A model generated the notes under the pieces. It had not been told where the DNA came from, made no database searches, and saw only the letters and a program-made list of their open reading frames with translations. A stretch of 64,000 nt of DNA, from positions 47,783,859 to 47,847,858 of the forward strand of contig JALIGW010000001.1 of the NCBI GenBank assembly GCA_023053685.1, given 5' to 3'. Position 1 is the first letter of the stretch, and each line of letters opens with the position of its first letter. Made by a program: the position numbers and the translations under genes. The stretch is from Diadophis punctatus similis (Eukaryota > Chordata > Lepidosauria > Squamata > Dipsadidae). Below are positions 48,391-61,390 of this stretch, piece by piece.

Positions 48391-48525
48391 CAGTGTTTCT
48401 CAACCTTGGCAGTTTGAAGATGTGTGGACTTCAACTCCCAGAATTCCACAGCCAGCAACGCTGGCTGGGGAATTCTGGGAATTGAAGTCCACACATCTTC
48501 AAACTGCCAAGGTTGAGAAACACTG
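48391..48525. mobile_element. Short palindromic hAT MITE with 8-bp TSD
   Basis: A 135-bp near-perfect palindrome from 'cagtgtttctcaaccttggc' to 'ccaaggttgagaaacactg', flanked by GCCTAGCA at 48383-48390 and 48526-48533. Confidence 0.93.
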
Positions 48526-48533
48526 GCCTAGCA

Positions 48534-49810
48534 TCTTCTTGCTTGGGGCGTTTCCCCCCATAATGCTTTTCTTTGCAGCCCCCATCCAGATCCAGCCCAT
48601 TTTGAACTTGATCTCTCCACTCCCAACTATTCCCGCCATGCTGGTTTGGTGTTGTTCTATGTCCTATGTCAATGGACAGAAAGACATATGCACGCACAAA
48701 CTCATACTATCACTTGACAAAACTTCTAATCAAGCCAAGGGCCTGGTCTGGCCTGCTTGACCCTGAGAAGGGTGAGGTCAGTGACTGTATTTCAGTGTTG
48801 GGGAGGCATTGTGGGGATGCTTTAACTCCCATTCATCATCATTCCTTCTGTGTATGTTATAAACCATATTCATCTTCTGCTTCTAGTCTTCTCACAACAG
48901 CTACCGGTAGTAGCAGGACAAGTCTGGAAGATATTTTTTATTCATTTATAAAATAACTGACAACATTGCAAAAACATTAAAAGAAACTGCTACTAATAGC
49001 ATCTTTATAGATCCAGCTTAACTAAAGTGAAAACTTCTATGATGATCTTATAGCAGGCAAAAATGAACAAAGTGGGTTTTTTGGGGGGAGTTTCCTGCCA
49101 AATTGTTCCTTTATTCATGATATCCAGCTTTCTAATCCAGAAGTCAAAATTAGTGGGCCTCAGATAGATTTCTAAGCTGTGGGAAAGCAGAGCTCAACAT
49201 GGGTACTATTGTTATTAACAAATTAATCAGTCATTACACAGTTCAATATGTTTTCAGAAGGACTTTCTTCTTTTGTTCTTTAAAGACACATTTTAATTTC
49301 AATACTAGAGTTAGATTAGTTGAATATTCAAACTTGATCAGATGAGAACTGTTCCTATCATTTTATGTATACATAAGATAGTCGTAGTTTAATTCTACCC
49401 TGATTTTATTCTGTAGTTCATTTTATTCTATTTTCAGAGTTTGTAATTTTAGTTTTAATGCAAAGAAATCTTTTATTAAAATCTTACATTTTAAGTTTAA
49501 CACGTGGGAATGCTAACTTTTAGGTACATTTTACATTTCATTGTTTATCATTTAAATAGTGCAATATTTATTGATGTCATTTTATATTAGCCTATAACCA
49601 AGATTTAAAAAAAGATTCAATTTAAATGTTAGAGCTATTAAAATGAGATCAAGAGTGCTAAAGAAATTATATGGACCACACCAGTGAGATAAAGTGCTTA
49701 TCAAAGGTAGGCTGCAGTTTGGCCCTAAGCTGCCTTTCCAAAGGTGTGTGTGATAAGGTCTAAAAAACATTATTTGTGGAATACATTTATTATTAACCAC
49801 TGCAAATTGA
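48534..49810. other. Unique intergenic DNA
   Basis: Nothing recognised. Confidence 0.35.
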
Positions 49811-49818
49811 TATTAATG

Positions 49819-49935
49819 CAGGGGTCTCCAACTTTAAGCCTGGAGGACTTCAACTCCCAGAATTCCCCAGCTGGCTGGGGAATTCTGGGAGTTGAAGTCT
49901 GCCAGGCTTAAAGTTGCCAAGATTGGAGACCCCTG
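49819..49935. mobile_element. Short palindromic hAT MITE with 8-bp TSD
   Basis: A 117-bp element from 'caggggtctccaactttaag' to 'aagattggagacccctg', flanked by TATTAATG at 49811-49818 and 49936-49943. Confidence 0.93.
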
Positions 49936-49943
49936 TATTAATG

Positions 49944-50518
49944 TATTTCAGTTAACAGTGTCTTTCCTTCAGTGGAAGAGATACTCCTTGTGCAGATTAG
50001 GTTCCTTATTGATCATTCCTCTCCCACCCATTGCTCTGGAGACTTAGGAGATTGCAGAGATTTGGATGTATGGGGGGGGGTGTTGGAGGAGTCAGAGCAG
50101 GTAAATCTATATTTGACTGACATTGGATGAAGATCCAAAGATCAATTCCAGGTTGGAAATCTCTTTTGCTATAAGTGAAAACTGAAGGCCTTAGTCAGTC
50201 TAATACCAGGCCTGGTCAGGAGAAGACTTACCTCACTGCAGGAACACAAGACTTTGCCTGCAGTTCTTCATGTCTATGTAAAAAGCTAGTAGGAACCATG
50301 CTACAGGAAATACCATACTTGAAAACCTCACAAATTGTGAGCAGAGTACTCTTAAATCAAAGACAGACTATCTCTTTTAGGTTCATGGATTGTATAATGT
50401 GTGTGGAGTAGGGATAATTTGAGCCTAGTCATTTGTGCCTCATTCATTTATTAAATGACCCATTTGTTTGTTTTCTTGGCTGTCCATGGGATTCTCAGGA
50501 GTCTTCTCCAACTCTTAA
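49944..50518. other. Unique intergenic DNA
   Basis: Nothing recognised. Confidence 0.35.
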
Positions 50519-50526
50519 TAGTGGAG

Positions 50527-51165
50527 CAGTGGTGGGTTCCTACCGGTGCAGTCCACTCTATAGCACCGGTAGCGGCCCGCTGGTGATGTCACAGTACCGG
50601 TGTGGTCGGTTGCCGGTGCCTGGGTGCCGCCATTAAAAAAATTTTTTTTAATTTTTTTTAAAAAAATTTCTTCTGCACATGCCCAGAAGCCGAGCTTCTG
50701 GCACTGCGCATGCGCTGCCTTCCTACCCCACAGTGAGTCCAAGCAGGGGAGGATGGCTGAGGGAGTGCATGAGACGCTGAAAGAACAGGCGGCAGGAGCT
50801 ATCTCCATTTCCCTCCCTTCAGCAGTCCGAGAAGCCACGAACGTGCGGTGATGATCCCAGGCATTTTCGCACATTTGAGGCTTCTTGAGCTGCTGAGGGG
50901 AGGGGGAACGGGTGGCAGGAGCCTAGGATCATCGAATGGGGAGAAGCATTCAGGCTTGACGGAGCCTCCTAGAAGAACCGCTGCCGCAGTCTTGCTGCTC
51001 CTGCTGCGGGGGGCTGCGTTGTGGGTGGGCAATGCCCCCCCACTTCTGCGGCCGCTGCCAAGCTCCCGAAGCCCACGTCCACCCGGTCACATGGCTGGCA
51101 AGCCACACCCACAAAATAAGCCACGCCCACAGAGTGGTAGTAAAAAAATTAGGAGCCCGCCCCTG
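50527..51165. mobile_element. Large hAT MITE, inverted relative to 27100
   Basis: A 639-bp element in the reverse orientation ('cagtggtgggttcctaccgg' to 'taggagcccgcccctg'), flanked by TAGTGGAG at 50519-50526 and 51166-51173. It is the same family as 27100-27824 and 30965-31605. Confidence 0.94.
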
Positions 51166-51173
51166 TAGTGGAG

Positions 51174-54100
51174 ATCAAAAGTGCCAATAATATTCCTATT
51201 AGACTCCTAATAAAAGCTATATTTTCTTTCCCTGATGGAAAGAGCTTTTAACTGCTTGAAAGAGAGAAAAGAGAATATTGGGAAAGTGGGAGTATGTGTG
51301 TAAGAGAAATATGGGGGTGAGGGGAAAAAAGGTATATTGTGGTGATAGTGTAGATTCTGTTCTACTGCTCGTTCAGATCTCAGCCATCGCTTGCTTCAGT
51401 GTTGCCTACTGTGTGGCCCCCAACAGTTTATCTTTAAAGGAATATGATTCTTGATATTAATTATATTGTCCCTCCCTCATCCCTCCCTGCAAAGGAATAG
51501 AAGTTGGTCATTCTTGTCCTTTTTCAGTAGAGGTATAAGAAAAAAAATCTTGTTTTCACCTATATGTAACAATGCAGACTCAAATTTGCCCTTACTTTAA
51601 CCAATCTGGACAGGCTCAACATTATCTATATTATAATCTTACTTGTGAGAAAAATCCCTTCAGCTCTTTTCTGACTAACATTAAAATAAAAAGCCGCAGA
51701 TGCTTTGATGGTGGTGCTCCAATTCTTTCAACAGCATGTCATCAGCATGAAGAAGAGAGAAACCCATTTGGCTCTATCTTAACATTAGTTTCCTGAGCCA
51801 ATATGTCAATGAACACTCTCCTTTGTACTGACAGCTCTCTGAATTTGCAATGCAGTTTTTCCATCAAAACGTGCATTTAAAAATTATATGTTAGGGGAAA
51901 GAGCATTTAAAATGCATAGATTAGTGAACCTATGCAAAATTCATGCTTGCAGAAATACATATTTAGACAAAATATGTATAAATTTTCACGTTGACCTCTT
52001 TATTTTGACAAACATTTTAGCAAATTAATATAGTAGTGGTGAGACAAAATTCAATTAAATTTAGAAAAGTTAAGAAATTGAAGTTGATATGTTTATCCAT
52101 TATTGCCCCTATTCTGTGGAGATGAAGGGAAAAAAACAGTAAAGAAATGACAGTTGAGCCTTTCCATTGTATGAACTGTTGGGGACATAGCATAAGAAAG
52201 TTTCAAAATATGATCGAAATGAAGTGATGTAGAACTGACTGCATGAATTGGCAGACACCTGAGGCAGTACCTTTGAGATATGAATAGCCCCATTAATTTT
52301 AATGAATGCTAACTCAAATGCCAGTTACTTGGATCACTACTATTCTGCTTAATTATTTCAGAGATGGGAAAACTTCAGACTTGATGGATTTGCTTTCTTT
52401 TTTCAATAGAACCCTAGATATAACAGTCAAAGCCTGGTACAGAGAACAGGATACTTCTCAACACGTTCTTTTTCTAGCAATTTACTCACAGAATGGACTT
52501 TTCATCCTAAAATCAACTTCTGGGTTTCTCAAGCCAGCCTTCTTCTGTTGTTGCTCACTAGATATATTGCGAATATAATTCTCGAAAGTTTGGAAATTAC
52601 AGCCCCAAAATTGCTGGACGGTAGACAAAGTTCTCCAATGCTTTCACATATATCAAGTTATTCTAATATTGGGATTCTGACATAATTGGGAGTCAAAGAC
52701 CAGAGCCAATCTTTTGCAAGTCATAGAATGACTTGTCAATTCCAATCTCTCTACCCATTCTTTAAAAAACAATTAAAGAAAATACTCCATCATCATCATC
52801 ATCAATTTAAGATAGGTCTTAATAAAATAATCAAAAACATTAAACCAGAAGATGAAAGAGGCACAATTCAATTATTGACATATGCAAACATTTATGCAAG
52901 TAATAATATTTCAGTAATTCCATATTCTTATTGAACATTAATTCTGATCTCTGGGGGCTTCATGTTCCTTTGTAACTAACAGATTGTGGATAGACAATCT
53001 GGAGCCCCCTAAATGTTTTGGATTATAAATTTCCACAATCACTTGAAATGCCCTTCTGGAGAGCAACCAGCTTTTGAAAAACAGAATACTGATATAAAGA
53101 GTTAGTTCTCTGCAGGGTCAGTCAGCAACAGGGAACCCTCTGCTTAACAATCCATTGAGTCTTTGGAGAAGAATGAAGAAGTTGTGGCCTTCCAGATTTT
53201 GCTGCATTACTACTTCAAGCCTCTTTGAACTGATTATCATGCAGGTCAGCAACTTCACAGGATTCCCAGTTTTGCCTTAAGCATGTCTATAAATTGATTG
53301 CTACCAAGTTGGTATTAATTCTTAGTGACCACATGGATAGATTTTCCCCCAGAGTTTGTTGTAATTTGACTGCAAATTGCAACTTTTAAAAAGTTTTGAC
53401 TCATATCCCAAAGTAAGCAACATGTCTTAAGCTCATTACGATGCTTACAGGAAGTGAGAAACAAATCACTACTACGTTTTTTTTTAAAGTACAGAGATCA
53501 CCATCCTCTTGTATATTCTTTTTGACACCATTTTGATCCTTCCATCTAAGATAAAGATTATCTGTGACTTTTTGGCATATAAATACATTTGTACTCTGCT
53601 GGGCATGCTGATCACCTTCAATGAGATCAACCTGTTTGAAAGCAATCATGTATGTATTATGATGTAAAATAAATTATGCATTCCAAATACTATTTGGATA
53701 TTTTATGTATGTTTATTTCTTTCCTAGAAAATACATGCATATTGTTATATTAATTTTAACGGTGTCTTTATCACAAATGGGAAACATTCTTGAGAAAATT
53801 GGAATGCACTCAGATATTTCATTGTAAGTGGGAACAGTAGAATTCGGTATTTTGCAAATTGCATTTTTGTAATTGTTCCCAACAGAGCCCCACCTGTCAC
53901 TGCCAGTTATGCAAGTAGTAGACGCAACAAAACCTTCAGAAATGCCTGCTGGGATGGTTCTCCTCTGTAACATGGTGTAAAAATGCAGGGGATTTGGGGA
54001 TTTTGAATCAATTTATCTTACAGCAAGCATGTTGAAATTACATGTCCTCTTACAAATAGAAATCTCCCATGTGCAAATACTTTGTAAAAGATCTGGTAAA

Positions 54101-54180
54101 CTAAAATAGGTTTTTAAATGACAAGAAAATTTGGTATAACCAAAGCTATTATAATATTAATATTATGAATATACAATGAA
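51174..54180. other. Unique intergenic DNA
   Basis: About 3 kb without a recognised gene or mobile element. A small (ATC)n run lies near 52788-52804. Confidence 0.35.
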
Positions 54181-54183
54181 TAT

Positions 54184-54237
54184 ACTGAACCTGTGTCATG
54201 ATCAGACGTGCCCTCCTTAGATGGGCTACTCACTACA
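54184..54237. repeat. 54-bp direct repeat, copy A
   Basis: 'aacctgtgtcatgatcagac' through 'gggctactcactaca' recurs at 55319-55372 with one mismatch (G for A). Confidence 0.9.
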
Positions 54238-54429
54238 CTATAGTATGGTGAGTGTAACAGCGTGCACTTATTAATATATTGGCATAATGCTGATTACAAA
54301 AGGATTTTGAATAGCCAGGACTTTGGCCAACTGAAGTTACAGCCTGGGGAAAAATCAACCAAATAGGCAGGGATGGTTATTTTTTCCCTGATTGCCAAGA
54401 AATCAATCTATATAGATAATGAATACAAT

Positions 54430-54830
54430 ACTGGGTTTCTGTATTAGGCTCTGAGGTTGGTCCTGCCCATGGATAAAATTCAAAATTTTTCCCTACCGTT
54501 TCTGTGGGCGTGGCTTGGTGGGCGTGGCAAGGGGAAGGATACTGCAAAATCTCCATTCCCACCCCACTCTGGGGCAGCCAGAGGTGGTATTTGCCGATTC
54601 TCCGAACTACTCAAAATTTCCACTACCGGTTCTCCAGAACCTGTCAAAACCTGCTGAATTTCACTCCTGGTCCTGCCTTAGGCACCAAGCCAGCTGGGTG
54701 ACTTCAGGTCAGTCACACTCTCTCAGCCCTAAGAAAAAGGCAATGGCAAACTGCTTCTGATAAAAACATTGTCAGGAAATCTGCAGGAACTTTTCTAGGC
54801 AGTCATAAGACTCAAGACTGATTCAAAGGT
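54430..54830 (+). mobile_element. tRNA-derived SINE (AGCCAGCTGGGTGAC type), split by a MITE
   Basis: After the MITE 54468-54669 the SINE continues 'gtcctgccttaggcaccaag', 'ccagctgggtgacttcaggt', 'ctctctcagccctaagaaaa' and 'ggcaatggcaaactgcttct'. The head before 54460 is decayed. The same family lies antisense at 55415-55620 and 62114-62315. Confidence 0.75.
54468..54669. mobile_element. hAT MITE inserted in a SINE, 8-bp TSD
   Basis: A 202-bp element from 'catggataaaattcaaaatt' to 'ctgctgaatttcactcctg', flanked by GTCCTGCC at 54460-54467 and 54670-54677. It contains 'ctgtgggcgtggcttggtgg'. Confidence 0.9.
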
Positions 54831-54837
54831 GTGCTGT

Positions 54838-54886
54838 GTGTATGCGTGTGTGTGTGTGTGCGTGTGTGCATGCGCGCACACACAAA
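54838..54886. repeat. (GT)n/(GC)(AC)n microsatellite
   Basis: An alternating purine-pyrimidine tract, GT-rich then CA-rich around 'gcatgcgcgcac'. Confidence 0.9.
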
Positions 54887-55115
54887 CACACAAAATACAT
54901 AAACTGAAAGAGTTCATGGGATTTTTCATCAACATATTTACGCCTATACCAGCACTTCATAATCTGCATTTTTCAATTTCGACAACTTAAAAAAAGAAAA
55001 AGAAATCATGACATTTTTCTAACTTCCTATCTGTAGTTACTGGCCCTTCTCTTTTCTGTGCTCATGATTTGGAACAAATTCCAAGAATGAGCAGTGGGAC
55101 TTTAAGCAACCTGTG

Positions 55116-55322
55116 CAGCGGTGGGTTGCTCCTGGTTCGGACTGGTTCTTAGAACCGGTAGCGCAGTGGGAGGCTCCGCCCACCCACCCGGGACGCTCTA
55201 ACCACCCGCCCAGGACACTCCACTGACCCGCCCAGGATGCTTCTGTGCATGCGCAGAAATGTTGTGCGCACACGTGAGTGTGCGCGCAAACCGATGGCAA
55301 AATTATTTACAACCCACAACTG
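55116..55322. mobile_element. hAT MITE (GGTGGGTT type) with 8-bp TSD
   Basis: A 207-bp element from 'cagcggtgggttgctcctgg' to 'tatttacaacccacaactg', flanked by AACCTGTG at 55108-55115 and 55323-55330. It is a longer relative of 23531-23666, with 'acccgcccaggac' units repeated three times (55180-55230). Confidence 0.92.
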
Positions 55323-55372
55323 AACCTGTGTCATAATCAGACGTGCCCTCCTTAGATGGGCTACTCACTACA
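55319..55372. repeat. 54-bp direct repeat, copy B
   Basis: Matches copy A at 54184-54237. It begins with the last four bases of the MITE (actg) plus its TSD. Confidence 0.9.
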
Positions 55373-55414
55373 GAGTGTGTTTACAGAGTGAGGCTTTATG
55401 GTTATCCCAGTCAG

Positions 55415-55620
55415 AAACAAGGGATTTTTTTTTTCTTGGAGTCTGCCTGGACAAATCCCTGCAGTTTTCTTGGCAAGGTTTTTCAGAAGTGCTTTGCCAT
55501 TGCCTCCTTCCTAGGACCGACGGACAGTACCTGACCCAGGGTCACCCACTTAGCTTTGTGCCTAAGGTGGGACTAGAACTCACTCTCCCAGTTTCTAGCC
55601 TGATGGCTGAAACATTACTG
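55415..55620 (-). mobile_element. tRNA-derived SINE (AGCCAGCTGGGTGAC type)
   Basis: Antisense copy: 'ttttcttggcaaggtttttc', 'gctttgccattgcctccttc', 'gggactagaactcactctcc' and a head near 'gatggctgaaacattact'. Confidence 0.8.
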
Positions 55621-55892
55621 GTTCTACATGATGGTATCCTCATTACTTATGTGTAAAACACACAGCAACGGGCCTTGCTAAATAAAATATAAGTTTGTGA
55701 CATTAACAATCAATGGTTAAAAAAAACATCCACCTGACAACTTACCTTGCCAGAACACTGCAAGCTTACAGTACCATGTTATGCATGAAGAGGCAGAAAA
55801 AGCAAGATACAGATGCAAGTGGCAATGTAATATTGAAGGACAGAGGCAACAACATCAGCGCTAAGAAGTCAGAGCATAACATGCCTGTCTAC

Positions 55893-56166
55893 CAGTGGCG
55901 GGTTGCCATCTTACCGGTGCCGGTGCGCTATGTGCGCATCTTCAAGTTTAGGGGGCGCGCTCGCTCGCTACGCGCGCACACACCCTCGCGTGATTTTGCT
56001 TCCGCGCATGCACAGAAGCAAAATCGGCCAAAAATTAACAAAAAAAATGGTGACGCGCGTGGTGGACCGGCAGAGAGGGCTCTGGAGGGGTTGCGCGCAA
56101 ATTGCCCAAACGGCTGCTCCCTACCAGAGCTGCGCACCGGGCAGCTCCGGCAGGAACCCACCTCTG
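55893..56166. mobile_element. hAT MITE with 8-bp TSD
   Basis: A 274-bp element from 'cagtggcgggttgccatctt' to 'cggcaggaacccacctctg', flanked by CTGTCTAC at 55885-55892 and 56167-56174. It has a single 'gattttgcttccgcgcatgc' hairpin. It is the same family as 33125-33557. The 175-codon frame across it is not a gene. Confidence 0.93.
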
Positions 56167-56174
56167 CTGTCTAC

Positions 56175-57154
56175 CATGGGGAATATTTGTACTTGAGAGT
56201 CATGGAAGCAAACATGAATGTCCACCTTTCAGTTTCATAGAAATAAGGAGTCAATATCACTTTCTCAAAACAGCTTTATTGATAAATGCCAACACAAACT
56301 GAGCCAAAATATGACCACTGAGAAACAAGAGGGAAATCATCAGCATGTTTAATAAATTCTGTGGTTTGCAACTATGCGAAATCTGGTTAAAAACCACTGA
56401 AGGAGAGAAAACCTTTGGAAAAAAATAGTTGACATGGATGAAGTATGCCTATTAGCCATAAACTATTCAGAGTGAGCAGGACAAGAAACAGGAAAAACCG
56501 ATTGATGATGTGGAATTTTCTGGTTGGAGAGAATGTCTAGCAGACATCCTGAATAGCACCACCATGCAATCTTTGGCAGACCACTAAGAAGACAACCTTG
56601 TCCTACTGTTTTAAGTAATGATGGCAAAAGATAGGTAATAAGCACTCTTTAGAAGTTATGACAGCAGTCAGATGCAGTCAGTCAGAAGAAGAGATTTGCA
56701 TCTTAATTTGTAAGGTATATTCCTGACATTCACCAGCTAAAAAAAACCTGACAGTATATATAACCTGCTTTCGGAGTATTATGTGCAAGAAAAACTGCAT
56801 GAGTAAGTGCTAAAATTGACTAACATCCACAATAGTTTAGTTTAACATTCACAATCTCTCTTTCCCATGATCACTGCCTTACCTGTGGCTGTCCATTGGG
56901 CTATTACAGAACACAGATCAGTCCAGCTTCAGTGTGTTCCTCTTCTCACAGCTGAAGTTTCTCAGCTGGGTTGTTTTTAGATTTGGCTTTAATATTTGTT
57001 GAAAAAGTGCCAGACATTTGTTCAGAAATAGCCTGTTGTAAAAGATGGTGCCTACGCAGGGGGCGCTAGTGAGATGGACTACCGTGAAGTGGTAGGAAAG
57101 AAGGAGCACACTACAGAAAGGAGGGGCAGACAAGAGGCAGCACAGTCCTGAGCT
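56175..57154. other. Unique intergenic DNA
   Basis: Nothing recognised. Confidence 0.35.
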
Positions 57155-57162
57155 GGATAGGA

Positions 57163-57294
57163 CAGGGGTCTCCAACCTTGGCAACTTTAAGCCTGGCGGA
57201 TTTCAACTCCCAGAATTCCCCAGCCAGTGCTGGCTGGGGAATTCTGGGAGTTGAAGTCCGCCAGGCTTAAAGTTGCCAAGGTTGGAGACCCCTG
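57163..57294. mobile_element. Short palindromic hAT MITE with 8-bp TSD
   Basis: A 132-bp near-perfect palindrome from 'caggggtctccaaccttggc' to 'ccaaggttggagacccctg', flanked by GGATAGGA at 57155-57162 and 57295-57302. It is the best-preserved copy of its family here. Confidence 0.95.
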
Positions 57295-57302
57295 GGATAG
57301 GA

Positions 57303-60300
57303 GACAGGGTATATCCATTAGGGTGAGAGTAGCAAGGGCTTTGTTTGGCAAGATTATGTCTATTTTGTGTAAGAAGTACGGAAGTAAACTCTGGTTGAAT
57401 TCCTTTGTTGACCTTGGGTTTAGTCTGACACCAGTTCCATCCAACCACAGATGAGAGAATGATAATATTCCTAGTCAGCAGGTGACACTGAGTGGAAGAG
57501 GAACTGAAGAGGATAAATCCCCCAATTGTTTTCCTTTATTGTCCCAAATATAAAAATAAGAACAGAAACCACTAGACTCACTGCTGAAGCAAATTGGAGT
57601 AAAGCCCTTTTCTCTTGGCTCAAATACTGTGCTCATCATTGGAGAAGAACCCTAATACCCTTTCAATTTTGAAATATATTCTTTTTTATATAAAAGATAA
57701 ATTGTTGAAAGAATGACATCAACACAAACATCAACCACCACCACCTCTGTTCTCTCTGGCATTTTCTTAGAACATCCAGTTTCATATACCAATTCCTTTT
57801 GAAGTCAGTATTTATTTATTTGTTTAAAATAAAATCAGACAGAAATAAACAGAACAGAACAGAATAGAGAACATATATTGTAAATGAATTGGCCTAACTG
57901 AAAAACTATCTGAAGAAAAAAACAATGCACACAATATTGAAATAGGTATATTATTGTTTGTATTATATTGATAATTTCTTCTACTTTTGTTTAAGATTAT
58001 GGTAATATTATCACAAATATTACCTGACATATAGATGGTAGTAATCTTTTCAGTTTACTGATTCCTGATTAACTGCATTCATACAACACGCCTAATGAAT
58101 TAACAGATTTCTGAGTTTTAATAATACAATAAAGAATGAATTAACTGAGTACAAAAGTAAAATTTTGTTAGCCCTCCCAAGTAAACCAGACAGGAAACAA
58201 GATCAGATGACTAATTCTTCTTTATTATAAGACTGCATTAACAGAATCTTACAAGTCTGATAGTACGAATCTCCTGCCATCCCTTTTTACTGTCTGCTAA
58301 ATTAGGGGACATATTTTCTAAATTTCTTTCTCTGCTTGTTACTCAGTTATAAGCTCCTCCCTCTTTTATCTGATCGTTCCCTAGGCAACATTTCTTCCCT
58401 CTGTCTTCCAAGGCCATTTTCACATTCCATTAGAGATTCAAATGTTAGACAAATATATTTTTCAGTCATTGTGAATTAGGAGACTATGAGAACAAATGGC
58501 AACCTTTTTCAAAAACAGAAATGGAAAAAAATAAAGTGCAATACCTAAACATATGCAGCTGTGGTGTGGTTTTTGCAAGGCTCATGCAGATATTTTGAAA
58601 GCTATTCTGGGCTTCTTGCCCTGTGTGTGCATGTACCGCCATTTTGCTTTGCTGTGAGGAAACCATGCTAACAAAAAAATTTATAAGCTCCATGGCTGCT
58701 GTAACAGTTTGAAAAGAGGGTTTCATGCACATTCCTATGTACTTGACCACTTCTACTTTGGAAGCTTTGCATAGCCCTATTAGTTACCAATCAACCTGCC
58801 ACGTTAGATTTTATTTTTATATAAAATCTGCATGCATCCAAGGATTGGACTGTGAATCAAATGACATATTAATAAAAAGTGACTGAATTCAGATATAATT
58901 ATTAGTGTAATCTCTTTGTGAATAAGAACATAGCCATAAATCACCTTTAAAATTGTCTGAGAAACATTGTTTAGTAGTCAAATGACTTCGGTTATTCGCT
59001 TACTGCTGACAGACAGATAAAATATTATCGTATTCTGACAAAGTGGCATAAATGTGTAAAACACTGCTATGAATTCTTTATGGCTATTTTAGTAATGCAC
59101 CAGGATGTCTTTCTTTCCTCCTGGATTAAAGACATTATCAAGACAGTTGTCAGAAAGCATCAAGTGATGAAATATAGATAGCAAACTGTACATGCTTACC
59201 TTCATGCTTATTACAATCATGTTCTAAAAAGCACTCTATTTAGGCTTAAAGCTCTTAATAAGTTCTCTCAATTATTTAATTTTGTGTAGTCATAATACTG
59301 AAATACACAATAATCTATAGATTCTTTAATTCTTTTTAAAAAGTGCAAGTTCATATTTTAAAGCTAATCATTTTATTCTGAATTATTAGATCAGATATAT
59401 ATTCTGACTATAAATTAAAACTTCCTATTAGACCTTTCCAATTATTTAGGCTATTATATTACCAAACATTAATTAAATACTTAAACTATCTCCTCAAATA
59501 TTTTTGTTGAATAATAAAAAATACGAAGTTATTACATAATTTGTAATGGTATGTGCAAATGACTTTGGGAGACCAGGTGAAGAGATGCTGTCTAGGAAAC
59601 AGTCAGATAAGAAGCATAGCCTACAGATGCATGTTGGATGGAGCAAAAGGTTCAGGAAAAACCCTCCCTAAATTTTCACCTGTAAAAGGGATGGCGGGAG
59701 AATGGCACTTTCAGACAGGCAAGATTCTGTAAATATAGCTTTACAACAAAGTAGAATTAGCTCATCTGATTGTGCTTCTCATTTAACCTACTTGGTAAGC
59801 TGACATAATTTTATGTATCATATTTTTGTTGCAAATATGCTTAATGTATTCATTAGGTATTTTTTCTTGATACATCTAAGAGGTTGTTCTTGTGTTAACT
59901 AAGCTAAGTGTGTCAGCGTTCTGAGTAATGCCAGAGTAACTGTCAACTCTGAAGCGAACCTGGCTGAAGCCATCTTGTGCTGCCTCATAGTTGTCAAAGT
60001 GGTTTTAGTACTGCTTCAATATGCCAATAATCAGATGATATTTTTGGATAGCTTGCTGAATATAATAATAAAATTGAGAATTTGGGAAATAATATAATAA
60101 CAACATTGGGAAAATGTTAATTATTACAGATAATGAAAAATTATTACAATTAAATATTTAGAAACTGGTGTATAGGTGAACATTTTTTTTAGGCATTATA
60201 AAAGGCTTAAACATTTTTAAAGGGAGAGAGTTGAAAAAATACTAAGAGTGTTTTTTGATTTTGGCTTAAATCTAGATGTTCTGTTTCAGCTTAATAGAAA

Positions 60301-60832
60301 TGTAATATAATGATCAAACTGAAATGATAATGGCTTAATCATTATCAAATTATGTTAAACTCTTCTTTCATTTGTAAAACAAAGAAAGAGTTTAAACTTG
60401 CTGCTATTTTAGTTGTACAAATTAACCTAAGCAATTTTTCTTCTAGTTATTTTTTTTTCCAAGAGGCAATTTTTTGGTACCATAAAGTTTTCCGAAGCAG
60501 TCTTTCTGAGTAGCTTGCTACAGAATAAGGAAAAATGTGACTCTGACTAACAATATGTTAAAAAACAACTACAAATAATTAAATCAACACACGTGTTTGG
60601 AGTGACTCATAACAACACAATCACTTCCCAGAAAACAGTCTCACAGCTTCCTGGTGGACTGCCCAAGGGAAGAACCAGATCTTTAACAAGTTACAAAACT
60701 CCAGCAGTATTGAAACCATTCAGATCTTGGGGTGGTGGTGGGTGGATGGGTGTATTATATAAGTTTAATTTATATGTGCACTGTTCTATTTATTCTCCTT
60801 CCTACTCTTTCACAACCTAGAGTTAAGAAAAG
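57303..60832. other. Unique AT-rich intergenic DNA
   Basis: About 3.5 kb with no recognised gene or mobile element. Bases 58550-58810 contain YY1-like 'accgccattttgc' and are repeat-free; any regulatory role is speculative. Confidence 0.35.
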
Positions 60833-60840
60833 CCTTACAG

Positions 60841-61373
60841 CCGTGGTGGCGAACCTATGGCACGCGTGCCAGAGGTGGCACGCGGAGCCATAGAAGCCGG
60901 CACACGAGGGTTGCCCACCAGCAAACTGGAAGTGTGAAAAAATGCACTTCCGGTTTGCCGGTGTGCTGTTTTTTGCACTCCGGAGGGTTCAGGGAAGCTC
61001 CCTGAAGCTCCGGAATGCAAAAAACTACAAAACGGACAAACCGGAAGTGCACTTTTCCGCACTTCCGGTTTGTCCGTTTTGTAGTTTTTTGCATTCCGGA
61101 GCTTCAGGGAGCTTCCCTGAACCCTCCGGAGTGCAAAAAACAGCATACCGGCAAACCGGAAGTGCCTTTTTTCGCACTTCCGGTTTGCCGGTTTCGTCAT
61201 CCCAGGCTCCGGTAAGCCTTTGCGCGGGGGTGGGTGGGGTGCGCATGCGCAGGGGGCAGCATGGGGGTTGTTGTGCGCATGCGTGGGGGGGGAGGGAATG
61301 GGCGTGGGCATGCGAGCGCGCGCGAGCGCCCCCCCTTTTTGGCACGCGAGCCGAAAAAGGTTCGCCACCACTG
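60841..61373. mobile_element. hAT MITE (GGCGAACC type) with 8-bp TSD and long palindrome
   Basis: A 533-bp element from 'ccgtggtggcgaacctatgg' to 'aaggttcgccaccactg', flanked by CCTTACAG at 60833-60840 and 61374-61381. Its core (about 60935-61185) is a palindrome with arms of over 100 bp and five exact ACCGGAAGTG/CACTTCCGGT sites, plus TGCGCATGCGCA at 61240-61251. Confidence 0.95.
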
Positions 61374-61390
61374 CCTTACAGTATTAATGG

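Noticed and set aside
55713..56240. 175-codon frame
   Set aside because: Most of it lies inside the MITE 55893-56166.
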